A stretch of 64,000 bases of DNA from assembly GCF_937915125.1 (NCBI RefSeq), contig NZ_CALDMP010000033.1, positions 1-64,000 of the forward strand, in the 5' to 3' direction. Positions 8,264 to 15,534 of this stretch are shown here, piece after piece (position 1 is the first letter of the stretch; each line of letters begins with the position of its first letter). The DNA is from an uncultured Ruminococcus sp. Its GTDB lineage: Bacteria; Bacillota; Clostridia; Oscillospirales; Ruminococcaceae. The notes below the pieces were generated by a model. That model worked only from the letters and a program-made list of their open reading frames with translations, did not search any database and had not been told where the DNA came from. Both the position numbers and the translations under genes were made by a program.

Positions 8264-8302
8264 AGACGCTGTGGGAGAATTTCTCCTGTGGCGTCTGTTT
8301 TT
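8264..8302 (+). terminator. Putative attenuator terminator before ABC-F
   Basis: AGACGC, inner stem GGAGAA/TTCTCC, then GCGTCT followed by GTTTTTGTG. It lies between the promoter and the start codon at 8330, so it must be bypassed for expression; it ends 17 bp before the AGGGAGG ribosome binding site. Confidence 0.7.
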
Positions 8303-8329
8303 GTGTCACAGACACAGAAGGGAGGAACT

Positions 8330-9841
8330 ATGCCTTATATTCATATTTCAGATGTAACCTTTGCCTATGAGGGACAGGAAACACCTTTGTTTGACCATAT
8401 TTCTCTGCAAATCGACACCCGCTGGAAGCTGGGGCTTACGGGACGGAATGGGAGGGGGAAAACTACCCTGCTGCGGCTTATGTGCGGCGAACTGTCCTAT
8501 ACCGGGAGCATTCGCAGCGATTGTATCATCCGCCGGTTTCCGCCGCAGGTGACAGATCCTGCCTGGCTGACGTGGGATGTACTGGAGGAATGCGCTGCCG
8601 GCATCCCGGGCTGGCAGATACAGCGGGAATGCACCAGATTGGGGATCACTGAGGAAATGCTGTACCGTCCTTTCGAGACATTATCCGGCGGCGAACAGAC
8701 ACGGGCACTGCTGGCAGTATCCTTTTTGCAGGAGGATTGCTTTTTGCTGCTGGATGAACCGACAGGTCATCTGGACGGACAGGCACGGCAGCTGGTGGCG
8801 GAGTTTCTGGCACGGCAGAAGGGGTTCCTGCTGGTTTCCCATGACCGTGCTCTGCTGGACGGCTGCGTGGATCATATGCTGGGACTGAACCGCAGCAGTA
8901 TGACACTGCAAAAGGGAAACTTTTCCACATGGTGGGAGACCATGGAACAAAAACAGGCACGGGAACTGGAGGAAAACCAGAAGCTCCGCCGGGAGATCGA
9001 CCGCCTGGCAGAGGCATCACGCCGCACGGCAAACTGGTCGGATAAAGTGGAACAGACCAAAAATGGCACACGTATCGGCGGTTTGAGACCGGATAAGGGA
9101 CATATCGGACACAAGGCGGAAAAAATGATGCGCCGTTCCAAGTCCATTGCGGCACGGCAGGAAGCTGCAATGGAACAAAAGGCGGCATTGCTCCACGATG
9201 TGGAAACTATGGATGCTCTGAAACTGCCCCAGCTGCCCTGCCGTGGCACATGGCTTGTGGGCTTGCATCAGGTGCAGATCACATATGACCCGTCCCATCC
9301 GGTCTGTCATCCGGTACAGCTGACACTGGAACCGGGAGAACAGCTGGCACTGTGCGGCGCCAACGGCTGCGGAAAATCCAGTCTGCTGCGGCTCATCTGC
9401 GGTGAGGAAGTACCTCATACCGGTGACGTATACCGCCAGAGCGGTCTGCAAATTTCCTACGCCGGACAGGATCCTTCCCACTTAAAGGGGTCTATTGCTG
9501 CATATGCCGAAACCCTGGGCGCCGATCAATCTCTGCTGAAAACCATTCTGCGTAAGCTTGGGTTTGAACGGTGGCAGCTGGAAACGGATATGGATTTCCT
9601 CAGTATGGGACAGAAGAAAAAAGTGCTTCTGGCAGGCAGTCTCTGTACCCCTGCCCATGTGTTCGTCTGGGATGAACCGCTGGGCTTTCTGGATGTCTTT
9701 TCCCGGATACAGCTGGAACAACTGCTGTTGCAGGCGAAGCCAACGCTGTTGTTTGTGGAGCATGATGCTATGTTTACGGAACGTATCGCTGCACGATGCG
9801 TGGAGATCACTGCAACGGAGGAAGATAAGTGCAAAACATAA
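8330..9841 (+). CDS. ABC-F ribosomal protection protein, Lsa-type
   Basis: 503 residues with two ATPase cassettes and no membrane segment. Cassette 1 has Walker A GRNGRGKT (residues ~38-45), signature LSGGEQ and Walker B LLLDEPTGHLD. The arginine/glutamate-rich linker follows (about residues 205-300). Cassette 2 has Walker A GANGCGKS, a diverged signature LSMGQ and FVWDEPLGFLD, ending FVEHDAMF. The N-terminal pattern ISDVTFAYEGQE, then WKLGLTGRNGRGKTTLLRL, and the overall length match the Lsa group, which dislodges lincosamides, pleuromutilins and streptogramin A from the ribosome. The start at 8330 follows AGGGAGGAACT. The leader suggests antibiotic-inducible expression. Resistance itself is inferred from family. 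Confidence 0.88.
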   Translation: MPYIHISDVTFAYEGQETPLFDHISLQIDTRWKLGLTGRNGRGKTTLLRLMCGELSYTGSIRSDCIIRRFPPQVTDPAWLTWDVLEECAAGIPGWQIQRECTRLGITEEMLYRPFETLSGGEQTRALLAVSFLQEDCFLLLDEPTGHLDGQARQLVAEFLARQKGFLLVSHDRALLDGCVDHMLGLNRSSMTLQKGNFSTWWETMEQKQARELEENQKLRREIDRLAEASRRTANWSDKVEQTKNGTRIGGLRPDKGHIGHKAEKMMRRSKSIAARQEAAMEQKAALLHDVETMDALKLPQLPCRGTWLVGLHQVQITYDPSHPVCHPVQLTLEPGEQLALCGANGCGKSSLLRLICGEEVPHTGDVYRQSGLQISYAGQDPSHLKGSIAAYAETLGADQSLLKTILRKLGFERWQLETDMDFLSMGQKKKVLLAGSLCTPAHVFVWDEPLGFLDVFSRIQLEQLLLQAKPTLLFVEHDAMFTERIAARCVEITATEEDKCKT

Positions 9842-9850
9842 AAATCCACC

Positions 9851-9879
9851 TTGACAACAGGAAAAAGATATGATATAAT
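9851..9879 (+). promoter_or_regulatory. Promoter of the small DUF4190-like gene
   Basis: TTGACA (9851-9856), 17-bp spacer, TATAAT (9874-9879), only 10 bp after the ABC-F stop codon. Confidence 0.85.
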
Positions 9880-9937
9880 TTTATTAAATCTATCCGTATT
9901 TCACGGGAGAAATCTTTACAACCGGGGTGAACATACA

Positions 9938-10210
9938 ATGAACCAATCTAGCGGAAAAGCAACTGCGGCGCTGGTGCTGGGTATCATCTCTCTGATTGGT
10001 ATCTGCATTCCTATTGCCGGCATTATCTGCGGTATTGTTGCTATTGTACTGGCAATGATGGCAAAGAAGGAAGGCACCACTGGCGGCAAGCAGACAGCTG
10101 GTCTGGTACTGGGCATTATTGGTATTGTCGTAGGTATCATAATGTGGATCGTCAATGCGATCATCCTTGCCGGAAGCGGTTTCATGGACATCATTCAGAG
10201 CAATATGTAA
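9938..10210 (+). CDS. Small membrane protein, DUF4190-like
   Basis: 90 residues. Two strongly hydrophobic Gly/Ile-rich segments (about residues 12-40 and 53-80) are separated by a lysine-containing turn ([10 protein letters not shown]). The repeated ALVLGIIS / GLVLGIIG pattern is the hallmark of DUF4190-type two-helix proteins, often fused to or found near secretion and signalling proteins but without a known reaction. The start at 9938 follows GGGGTGA; the upstream in-frame ATG at 9851 lies in the promoter. It is monocistronic with its own terminator. Confidence 0.75.
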   Translation: MNQSSGKATAALVLGIISLIGICIPIAGIICGIVAIVLAMMAKKEGTTGGKQTAGLVLGIIGIVVGIIMWIVNAIILAGSGFMDIIQSNM

Positions 10211-10217
10211 TGAATAT

Positions 10218-10255
10218 AAAAAGGACACAAACGATTGCCGCCTGTGTCCTTTTTT
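10218..10255 (+). terminator. Terminator of the small membrane gene
   Basis: AAAAAGGACACA / TGTGTCCTTTTTT stem with a 13-base loop. Confidence 0.9.
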
Positions 10256-10269
10256 GTGTCTGAAAATAC

Positions 10270-10312
10270 AAAAGCGCAGAGAACCGCTTCAGAACTCTGC
10301 GCTTTTTGTTTT
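10270..10312. terminator. Second, bidirectional terminator facing the phe operon
   Basis: AAAAGCGCAGAG / CTCTGCGCTTTTTG. It can stop transcription from both sides; on the minus strand it would end the pheS-pheT unit. A further inverted repeat, ATGAGGAGT ... ACTCCTCAT (10321-10402), lies between it and the next gene. Confidence 0.8.
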
Positions 10313-10403
10313 TATATGGAATGAGGAGTTAGGGATTCGGGTGAAGGTATCGCCTGCGGCGATAAATTGAAAATGGAATTTATGCTGTCACTCCTCATTG
10401 ATA

Positions 10404-10703
10404 TCATTGTAACCGCATGGTGATGATTGCAGAAAGTACGGTCAGAAATCCGCCGCCTGCACCTACGATTGCCGGGAGAATGCCGCCCTTTCCCACCATG
10501 AGGCTGGCAAATCCGCCGAGTACGGCGCATCCGCCCAGGATCGCAGCGACAAGAATGGACACGTACATCAGTGCACCGACTGCCAGAATGGCAAGTACCA
10601 GAGCAATGATGCCCAGCATCAATGCGGTGGCTTCCTTCGGGGTACGTTCTTTCTTTTCCTTTTTTGGTTTCGGCTGTTCTGCTGCTTCTTTTTTCAGCTT
10701 CAT
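10404..10703 (-). CDS. Small membrane protein in the phe operon
   Basis: 99 residues. The N-terminus is Lys/Glu/Pro-rich (KPKKEKKERTPKE), followed by two or three hydrophobic segments with GxxxG spacing (residues ~26-50, 53-70 and 74-95). It starts 15 bp after the pheT stop codon with GAGGTAGC ahead, so it is probably the last gene of the pheS-pheT unit. The layout (charged tail plus Gly-rich helices) is like the DUF4190 protein across the terminators, but no family is assigned. Confidence 0.7.
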   Translation of the reverse strand: MKLKKEAAEQPKPKKEKKERTPKEATALMLGIIALVLAILAVGALMYVSILVAAILGGCAVLGGFASLMVGKGGILPAIVGAGGGFLTVLSAIITMRLQ

Positions 10704-10718
10704 GACAGCTACCTCCGT

Positions 10719-13115
10719 TTATTCCCGCAGAGAAGCGCCGATGCCAGCCAGAGCTTTCAGTACACGCTTCATAGCGGCATCTGCCTGTTCGTCTGTCAGC
10801 GTGCCCTCGTGAGAACGCAGCCGCAGAGAGAAGGATACGCTCTTCTTGCCGGCGGCGATCTGGTCGCCCTGGTATACGTCGAACAGGGTCACCTGTTCCA
10901 GCAGCTTTCCGGCAGCTTGTTCAATGGTCTGTTCCATCGTGCCTACCGGCAGTGTTTCGTCACACAGCAGGCTTAGGTCACGGGTGATCGCCGGGAATTT
11001 CGGCAGGGGCTTGTAGGTCACCTCTGCTTCTGCCAGTCCGGACATCTCCTGAATGAGCAGCTTTGCCACATAGGTTCTTGCGCCGATGCCATAGGTTTTC
11101 TGTACAGTGGGATGCAGTTCACCCAAGTAACCGATTGCCGTTTCGCCGCAGAATATCACAGCGCTTCTGCCGGGATGGAGCGCACAGCATTCCTCGAAAA
11201 CACCCTCAGCCTCGGAGGGACGGACGTAATTGCATCTGGGGAGATTCAGTTCTTTCAGCAGGGCATCTACTGCGCCTTTCAGCTCGAAGAAATCCGCATC
11301 GCCGCCGTACATGCCGATGGTCAGGCGGTTCGGCTCTTCCGGCAGGGTGTCCGATCCTGTGGGGAGGTATTCCTTGCCCATCTCATAGAGGGAGACTGCC
11401 GCATTGCGGTTCTTGTAGTTGGTTGCCAGTACATCCAGCATACAGGGCAGTGTGGTCGTGCGCATAATGCTGGTGTCCTCGCCCAGGGGATTGGTAATGG
11501 TAATGGTCTGGCGCAGCTTGCTGTCTGCCGGGAGACCAATGCGGTCGAAGCACTTGGGGGATGTGAATGAATAGGTCAGTGTGCCGTAATAGCCCAGTCC
11601 CACCATGGTCTGTTCTGCCTTGCGCAGGAACTGCTGCTGGGGTGTCAGCTGTGCCTCAGCCACGCCGCGGACAACGGTAGACGGAATGTTGTTGTAGCCG
11701 TAGATTCGTGCCACTTCCTCGGCAATGTCTGCCGGGCGCTCCAGGTCGATACGGAAGCTGGGAGAAGTGCAGGTGTCGCCGTCTACGTGGATCTCCAACG
11801 CTTCCAGCGTCTTTACCATGTCCTCACGGGAAATTTCCGTGCCCAGGAAACCATTGATCCAATCCGGGTCAAAGGGAATCTGTACGGGTGTATTGCTCCG
11901 GTTGTCCACTTCAATGGAATCAGCTACCGGTTCACCGGCACCCAGCTGTTCTACCAGTTCCATTGCACGGTGCAGCGTCCGCAGACAGCCGTCCGGGTCG
12001 AGTCCCTTTTCATAGCGTGCAGAAGCATCGGTACGCATGCCCAGTTTCTTGGCGGTACGGCGTACCTGTACCGGCTCGAAGTATGCGGATTCAAATACAA
12101 CGGTAGTGGTGTCGTCCATGATACCGCTGTATTCGCCGCCCATAACGCCTGCCACAGCAATGGGCTTTTCAGCATCGGCAATGACCAGCATTTCCGGAGA
12201 AAGCTTGCGCTCCTGACCATCCAGTGTTGTGATGGTTTCGCCGTCCTTGGCATTGCGGACAACGATCTTGCCGCCACCCACATAGCGCAGGTCAAAAGCA
12301 TGCATGGGCTGACCATATTCCAGCATGACATAGTTGGTGATGTCCACCAGGTTATTGATGGGGCGTACGCCGCTGGCACGGAGCCGTTCCCGCATCCAGC
12401 GGGGAGAGGGACCGATCTTGACGTTCTTTACCATACCGGCAATATAACGTGGACACAGCGTCGGATTCTCTACGGAAACGGAGATCGTATCGCTGAGCTT
12501 TTCCGATGTACCGTGGAATACCGGTTCTTTCACATTCAGCGGCTTGCCGAATGTGACAGCAGCCTCTCTTGCCAGACCCACAACGGACAGGCAGTCCGGG
12601 CGGTTGGAGGTGATCTCGAATTCCACAGAGGTATCATTCAGACCGATGGCTTCGTGAATATCCTGTCCCGGCTTGCAGTCTTCTTCGATGAGGAAAATGC
12701 CGTCCTCGATGGCATAGGGGAAATCATGCTTTGTTAGACCCAGTTCGCCCAGAGAGCAGAGCATACCATTGCTCTCCACGCCCCGGAGCTTGCCCTTTTT
12801 GATGTGTACGCCGCCGGGCAGATCGGCACCGATCATGGCAACAGGCACCAGTGCACCTTCTACAATATTCTGGGCACCGGTAACGATCTGGATGGGGGCT
12901 TCGCCACCAACGTCAACCTGGCACACCTGCAAGTGGTCGGAGTTTTCGTGTGGGGTAATGGAGACCAGTCTGCCCACAACCACGTTCTTGACAGCTTCAC
13001 CCTCAGCCTCATAGGTTTCAACTTTGGAGCCGCTCATGGTCATACCGGCGCAGAAATCCTTGACGGAAACACCGCAGTCCACATAATCGGCAAGCCATTT
13101 CATAGATAAATTCAT
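10719..13115 (-). CDS. pheT: Phenylalanine-tRNA ligase beta subunit
   Basis: 798 residues, the usual bacterial length. In order: tRNA-binding OB domain (~residues 40-150, containing HENSDHLQVCQVDVG), the B3/B4 editing domain (VEFEITSNRPDCLSVVGLAREAA), B5, the catalytic-like core, and the C-terminal anticodon-binding FDX-ACB domain (PAITRDLSLLCD onward). With PheS it forms the alpha2-beta2 enzyme that charges tRNA-Phe in the cytoplasm and removes mis-charged Tyr. It starts 21 bp after pheS with GGAGGAGCAAATCAA before the ATG. Expression is set by the T-box leader upstream of pheS. Confidence 0.97.
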   Translation of the reverse strand: MNLSMKWLADYVDCGVSVKDFCAGMTMSGSKVETYEAEGEAVKNVVVGRLVSITPHENSDHLQVCQVDVGGEAPIQIVTGAQNIVEGALVPVAMIGADLPGGVHIKKGKLRGVESNGMLCSLGELGLTKHDFPYAIEDGIFLIEEDCKPGQDIHEAIGLNDTSVEFEITSNRPDCLSVVGLAREAAVTFGKPLNVKEPVFHGTSEKLSDTISVSVENPTLCPRYIAGMVKNVKIGPSPRWMRERLRASGVRPINNLVDITNYVMLEYGQPMHAFDLRYVGGGKIVVRNAKDGETITTLDGQERKLSPEMLVIADAEKPIAVAGVMGGEYSGIMDDTTTVVFESAYFEPVQVRRTAKKLGMRTDASARYEKGLDPDGCLRTLHRAMELVEQLGAGEPVADSIEVDNRSNTPVQIPFDPDWINGFLGTEISREDMVKTLEALEIHVDGDTCTSPSFRIDLERPADIAEEVARIYGYNNIPSTVVRGVAEAQLTPQQQFLRKAEQTMVGLGYYGTLTYSFTSPKCFDRIGLPADSKLRQTITITNPLGEDTSIMRTTTLPCMLDVLATNYKNRNAAVSLYEMGKEYLPTGSDTLPEEPNRLTIGMYGGDADFFELKGAVDALLKELNLPRCNYVRPSEAEGVFEECCALHPGRSAVIFCGETAIGYLGELHPTVQKTYGIGARTYVAKLLIQEMSGLAEAEVTYKPLPKFPAITRDLSLLCDETLPVGTMEQTIEQAAGKLLEQVTLFDVYQGDQIAAGKKSVSFSLRLRSHEGTLTDEQADAAMKRVLKALAGIGASLRE

Positions 13116-13136
13116 TTGATTTGCTCCTCCTTCCGC

Positions 13137-14156
13137 TTAGAACTGTTCCAGGAACCGATAGTCGTTCTCATACAGCAGACGCATATCGCCGATATTGTAC
13201 CGGCGCATAGCGATACGCTCCAGACCCAGACCGAATGCAAAGCCGGAGTATACGCTGCTGTCAATGCCGCAGCCCTCCAGTACCTTCGGGTGCACCATGC
13301 CTGCGCCCAGGAGTTCGATGTATCCCTCGCCCTTGCACATGCGGCAGCCTGCACCATGGCATTGGAAGCACATGACGTCAACCTCTGCGCTGGGTTCAGT
13401 GAAGGGGAAGTGGTGGGGACGGAGACGGATCTTGCAGTCCTCGCCGTAGAGACGCTGCATGAGCAGTTCCAGCGTGCCTTTCAGGTCAGCCATGGTGATC
13501 CCCTTGTCCACTACGAGTCCCTCGATCTGATGGAACAGCGGAGAGTGGGTGGCGTCCACAGCGTCGGAACGATATACACGACCCGGCGAAATGACACGAA
13601 TGGGCGGCTTCTGATTTTCCATAACGTGTACCTGTACGGAAGAAGTCTGGGTGCGCAGCAGGATGTTGTCTGTAATATAAAAGGTGTCCTGGGTATCCCG
13701 TGCCGGGTGATCCGGCGGCAGGTTCAGGGCTTCGAAATTGTAGTAATCATATTCCACTTCCGGGCCGTCAGCCACGGAAAAGCCCATGCCAAGGAAGATC
13801 TCCCGGATCTCGTTTTCCACAATGGTCAGAGGGTGCATACTGCCCACCTTCTGCGTTTTGCCCGGCAGGGTGATGTCTATGGTCTCTGCCGCCAGCTTGT
13901 GCGCCAGCATGGCTTCGGACAGCTTCTGTTGCTTTTCTGCCAGTGCCTGTTCAATATCGGCACGTACCTGGTTTGCCAGCTGTCCCATGGCAGGACGCTC
14001 TTCGGCGGACAGCTTTCCCATCTGCTTGAGAATGGCTGTCAGTTCGCCTTTTTTGCCAAGATACTGCACACGCAGGGTCTCCAGTACCTTGGAATCCGCA
14101 CAGTCTGACAGTGCCTGTTTTGCGGCAGTGCGGATCGCTTCGAGTTGTTCTTTCAT
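13137..14156 (-). CDS. pheS: Phenylalanine-tRNA ligase alpha subunit
   Basis: 339 residues. An N-terminal coiled-coil arm (about residues 1-90) is followed by the class II synthetase core with motif 1 region [22 protein letters not shown], split here as [10 protein letters not shown] and YYNFEALN, and motif 3 GLGLERIAM near the C-terminus. It catalyses Phe-AMP formation and transfer with PheT. The start at 14156 (MKEQLEAIR) is chosen because AAAGGAACGG precedes it; a longer frame upstream runs into the leader terminator. It is the first gene of the operon behind the T-box. Confidence 0.97.
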   Translation of the reverse strand: MKEQLEAIRTAAKQALSDCADSKVLETLRVQYLGKKGELTAILKQMGKLSAEERPAMGQLANQVRADIEQALAEKQQKLSEAMLAHKLAAETIDITLPGKTQKVGSMHPLTIVENEIREIFLGMGFSVADGPEVEYDYYNFEALNLPPDHPARDTQDTFYITDNILLRTQTSSVQVHVMENQKPPIRVISPGRVYRSDAVDATHSPLFHQIEGLVVDKGITMADLKGTLELLMQRLYGEDCKIRLRPHHFPFTEPSAEVDVMCFQCHGAGCRMCKGEGYIELLGAGMVHPKVLEGCGIDSSVYSGFAFGLGLERIAMRRYNIGDMRLLYENDYRFLEQF

Positions 14157-14235
14157 GATACCGTTCCTTTCTTTCGCAGGCTGCATACCTGCGGTATTCG
14201 GCTCTTCCGAGGGGTACCGCAATAGCTTGCGGCAA

Positions 14236-14267
14236 TAAAAAAATCTCGTCCTGAAAACAGGACAAGA
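14236..14267 (-). terminator. T-box terminator of pheST
   Basis: Ten-pair stem with a TTTT loop followed by seven T residues on the minus strand, 80 bp before pheS. Confidence 0.88.
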
Positions 14268-14357
14268 CTGACTTGCTTGTAAAAACCACCCATTTTCAAA
14301 GAGCCATCACTCTTCTGTCCTTAATGCGGACACTACATCCGAACCTACTTTGCCTAA

Positions 14358-14403
14358 GGCAACACCGCCCAAAGACCGCCTAACGGCTTTGCACGATATT
14401 GCC
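14358..14403. repeat. 46-bp GGCAAYACCGCACAAAG element inside the T-box leader
   Basis: It begins GGCAACACCGCCCAAAGA and ends GCACGATATTGCC. It can fold into a near-perfect hairpin within the leader RNA. Same 46-bp length as the copies at 1268 and 51323. Confidence 0.85.
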
Positions 14404-14536
14404 CGAAATCAGCAGTTCTGCCCGGCCACTCAGAAGGGAACTTCAGCATGTTCTGCCGGACGGGCTCTCAGCCAATGACCCGTTCTCTGTGCCGGAGTTT
14501 GCACACCTACTCGCTTCTTCACCGTGTTTCCAGAAC

Positions 14537-14565
14537 ATTATACCGCATTTTGTTGAAAAAATCAA
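14537..14565 (-). promoter_or_regulatory. Promoter of the pheST T-box transcript
   Basis: On the minus strand TTGATT (14565-14560), 17-bp spacer, TATAAT (14542-14537). Confidence 0.82.
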
Positions 14566-14585
14566 GTCATTTTGAAATTTTTTTC

Positions 14586-14614
14586 TTGAAATTTTACAAT
14601 ATGTATGGTAGAAT
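14586..14614 (+). promoter_or_regulatory. Promoter of the 14647 gene
   Basis: TTGAAA (14586-14591), 17-bp spacer, TAGAAT (14609-14614) with extended TG; divergent from the pheST promoter. Confidence 0.75.
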
Positions 14615-14646
14615 AGAAATAGATTAGGTGAAAGGAGTCTTGTTTC

Positions 14647-15153
14647 ATGGACAATTTTGCAGAATATATGGTAAAAAAACAGCCGGATAAGCGGGATAAA
14701 ACAAAAAGACTGGGGATCATTCTTCTGGCGGTGCTGCTTTGTGCAGTAACAATTGCCGCTGTGTTCCTCACTGGGATTCCGTTTATTCTGCTGATCACCT
14801 GTGGGCTGATCTATGGTGCTTATTTTCTGCTGTCCAGCCAGTCGGTAGAATATGAATATGCAGTGACCAACGGAGAAATGGATGTGGACAAGATCGTGGC
14901 ACGGCGCAAGCGTGTGCATCTGATCACCGTGGATGTCTCCAAGTTTGAAGCCTTCGGCGAAATGACGGATGACGTGCCGGACGATGAGACACGGACGCTG
15001 GTGCTCTGTTCCGACAATACCGGGGAAGGGGAATATTATGCCGATCTGGACACAGATGACTATGGCCCCACCCGCATCATCTTTTCTCCCAATGAGGCTG
15101 TGATCGCTGTATTGCAGGAAGCGCTGCCGAGACAGTTGCGCTTCGGACACTAA
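14647..15153 (+). CDS. Two-helix membrane protein, DUF6106-like
   Basis: 168 residues. A charged N-terminus (VKKQPDKRDKTKR) is followed by two membrane helices (about residues 23-43 and 45-64) and a soluble ~105-residue C-terminal domain that contains YEYAVTNGEMDVDKIVARRKRV. That segment is typical of a small Firmicutes family (DUF6106, as I recall it) of unknown role, related in look to PH-like membrane-anchored domains. AAAGGAG precedes the start. The DUF1294 gene follows 13 bp downstream on the same strand, so they probably form an operon. Confidence 0.7.
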   Translation: MDNFAEYMVKKQPDKRDKTKRLGIILLAVLLCAVTIAAVFLTGIPFILLITCGLIYGAYFLLSSQSVEYEYAVTNGEMDVDKIVARRKRVHLITVDVSKFEAFGEMTDDVPDDETRTLVLCSDNTGEGEYYADLDTDDYGPTRIIFSPNEAVIAVLQEALPRQLRFGH

Positions 15154-15166
15154 GGGGCGAAGGACA

Positions 15167-15445
15167 ATGGAACAAATTGGACTTCGTATCGTCCTGGGCT
15201 TTCTGCTCTTTATGAGCGTCATTGCATTCTGTCTCATGGGCGTGGACAAAAGGCGTGCCAGACGGCAGGCGTGGCGCATTCCGGAAAAGACACTGTTTCT
15301 GGTGACGCTGCTAGGCGGCGGTATCGGCGGCACGCTGGGCATGTGGTGCTTTCACCATAAGACACGCCACTGGTATTTCCGGTATGGTTTTCCGCTGATT
15401 GCCTTGCTTCAGATTATTGGACTGGTATTTCTCGCAAGATATTGA
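15167..15445 (+). CDS. DUF1294 membrane protein
   Basis: 92 residues with three hydrophobic stretches. The family signature is clear: MGVDKRRARRQAWRIPEKTL, then LGGGIGGTLGMW and HHKTRHWYF. DUF1294 proteins are small integral membrane proteins of unknown function, sometimes fused to cold-shock domains elsewhere. The start has GGGGCGAAGG just upstream. It is the second gene after 14647. Confidence 0.88.
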   Translation: MEQIGLRIVLGFLLFMSVIAFCLMGVDKRRARRQAWRIPEKTLFLVTLLGGGIGGTLGMWCFHHKTRHWYFRYGFPLIALLQIIGLVFLARY

Positions 15446-15494
15446 TCTTTTCACCTTTGATATACACATAACGCACGACGAACACCGATGCAGC

Positions 15495-15518
15495 AATGTA
15501 CCCTATATATGGTACATT
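15495..15518 (+). promoter_or_regulatory. Inverted repeat abutting the lysozyme ribosome binding site
   Basis: AATGTACC, 8-base loop, GGTACATT, ending 2 bases before CAGGAGG (15520-15526). It could be an operator or an RNA hairpin that limits access to the ribosome binding site of the gene at 15535. Confidence 0.45.
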
Positions 15519-15534
15519 TCAGGAGGTTTTACTT

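Larger units (their letters stand above)
14236..14530 (-). promoter_or_regulatory. T-box leader of pheST (tRNA-Phe sensing)
   Basis: A ~295-nt leader between a consensus promoter (14537-14565) and pheS. On the minus strand it shows a long stem I, a candidate specifier TTC (Phe codon; plus-strand 14438-14440) inside GAAGTTCCC, the T-box core ATGGGTGGTT (TGGT would pair with the ACCA end of tRNA-Phe), and a terminator TCTTGTCCTG / CAGGACGAGA with a T7 tract. Uncharged tRNA-Phe would be expected to favour antitermination. A 46-bp repeat lies inside the leader between stem I and the T-box core. The assignment is strong from gene context and layout; the specifier is inferred. Confidence 0.82.

Noticed and set aside
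8112..8264. 50-codon frame in the ABC-F leader starting at ATG 8112
   Set aside because: No ribosome binding site at the proper distance; it overlaps the hairpins and looks incidental, though a role as second leader ORF is not excluded.
11787..12737. 316-residue frame antisense to pheT
   Set aside because: Shadow frame with no recognisable features; pheT is intact.
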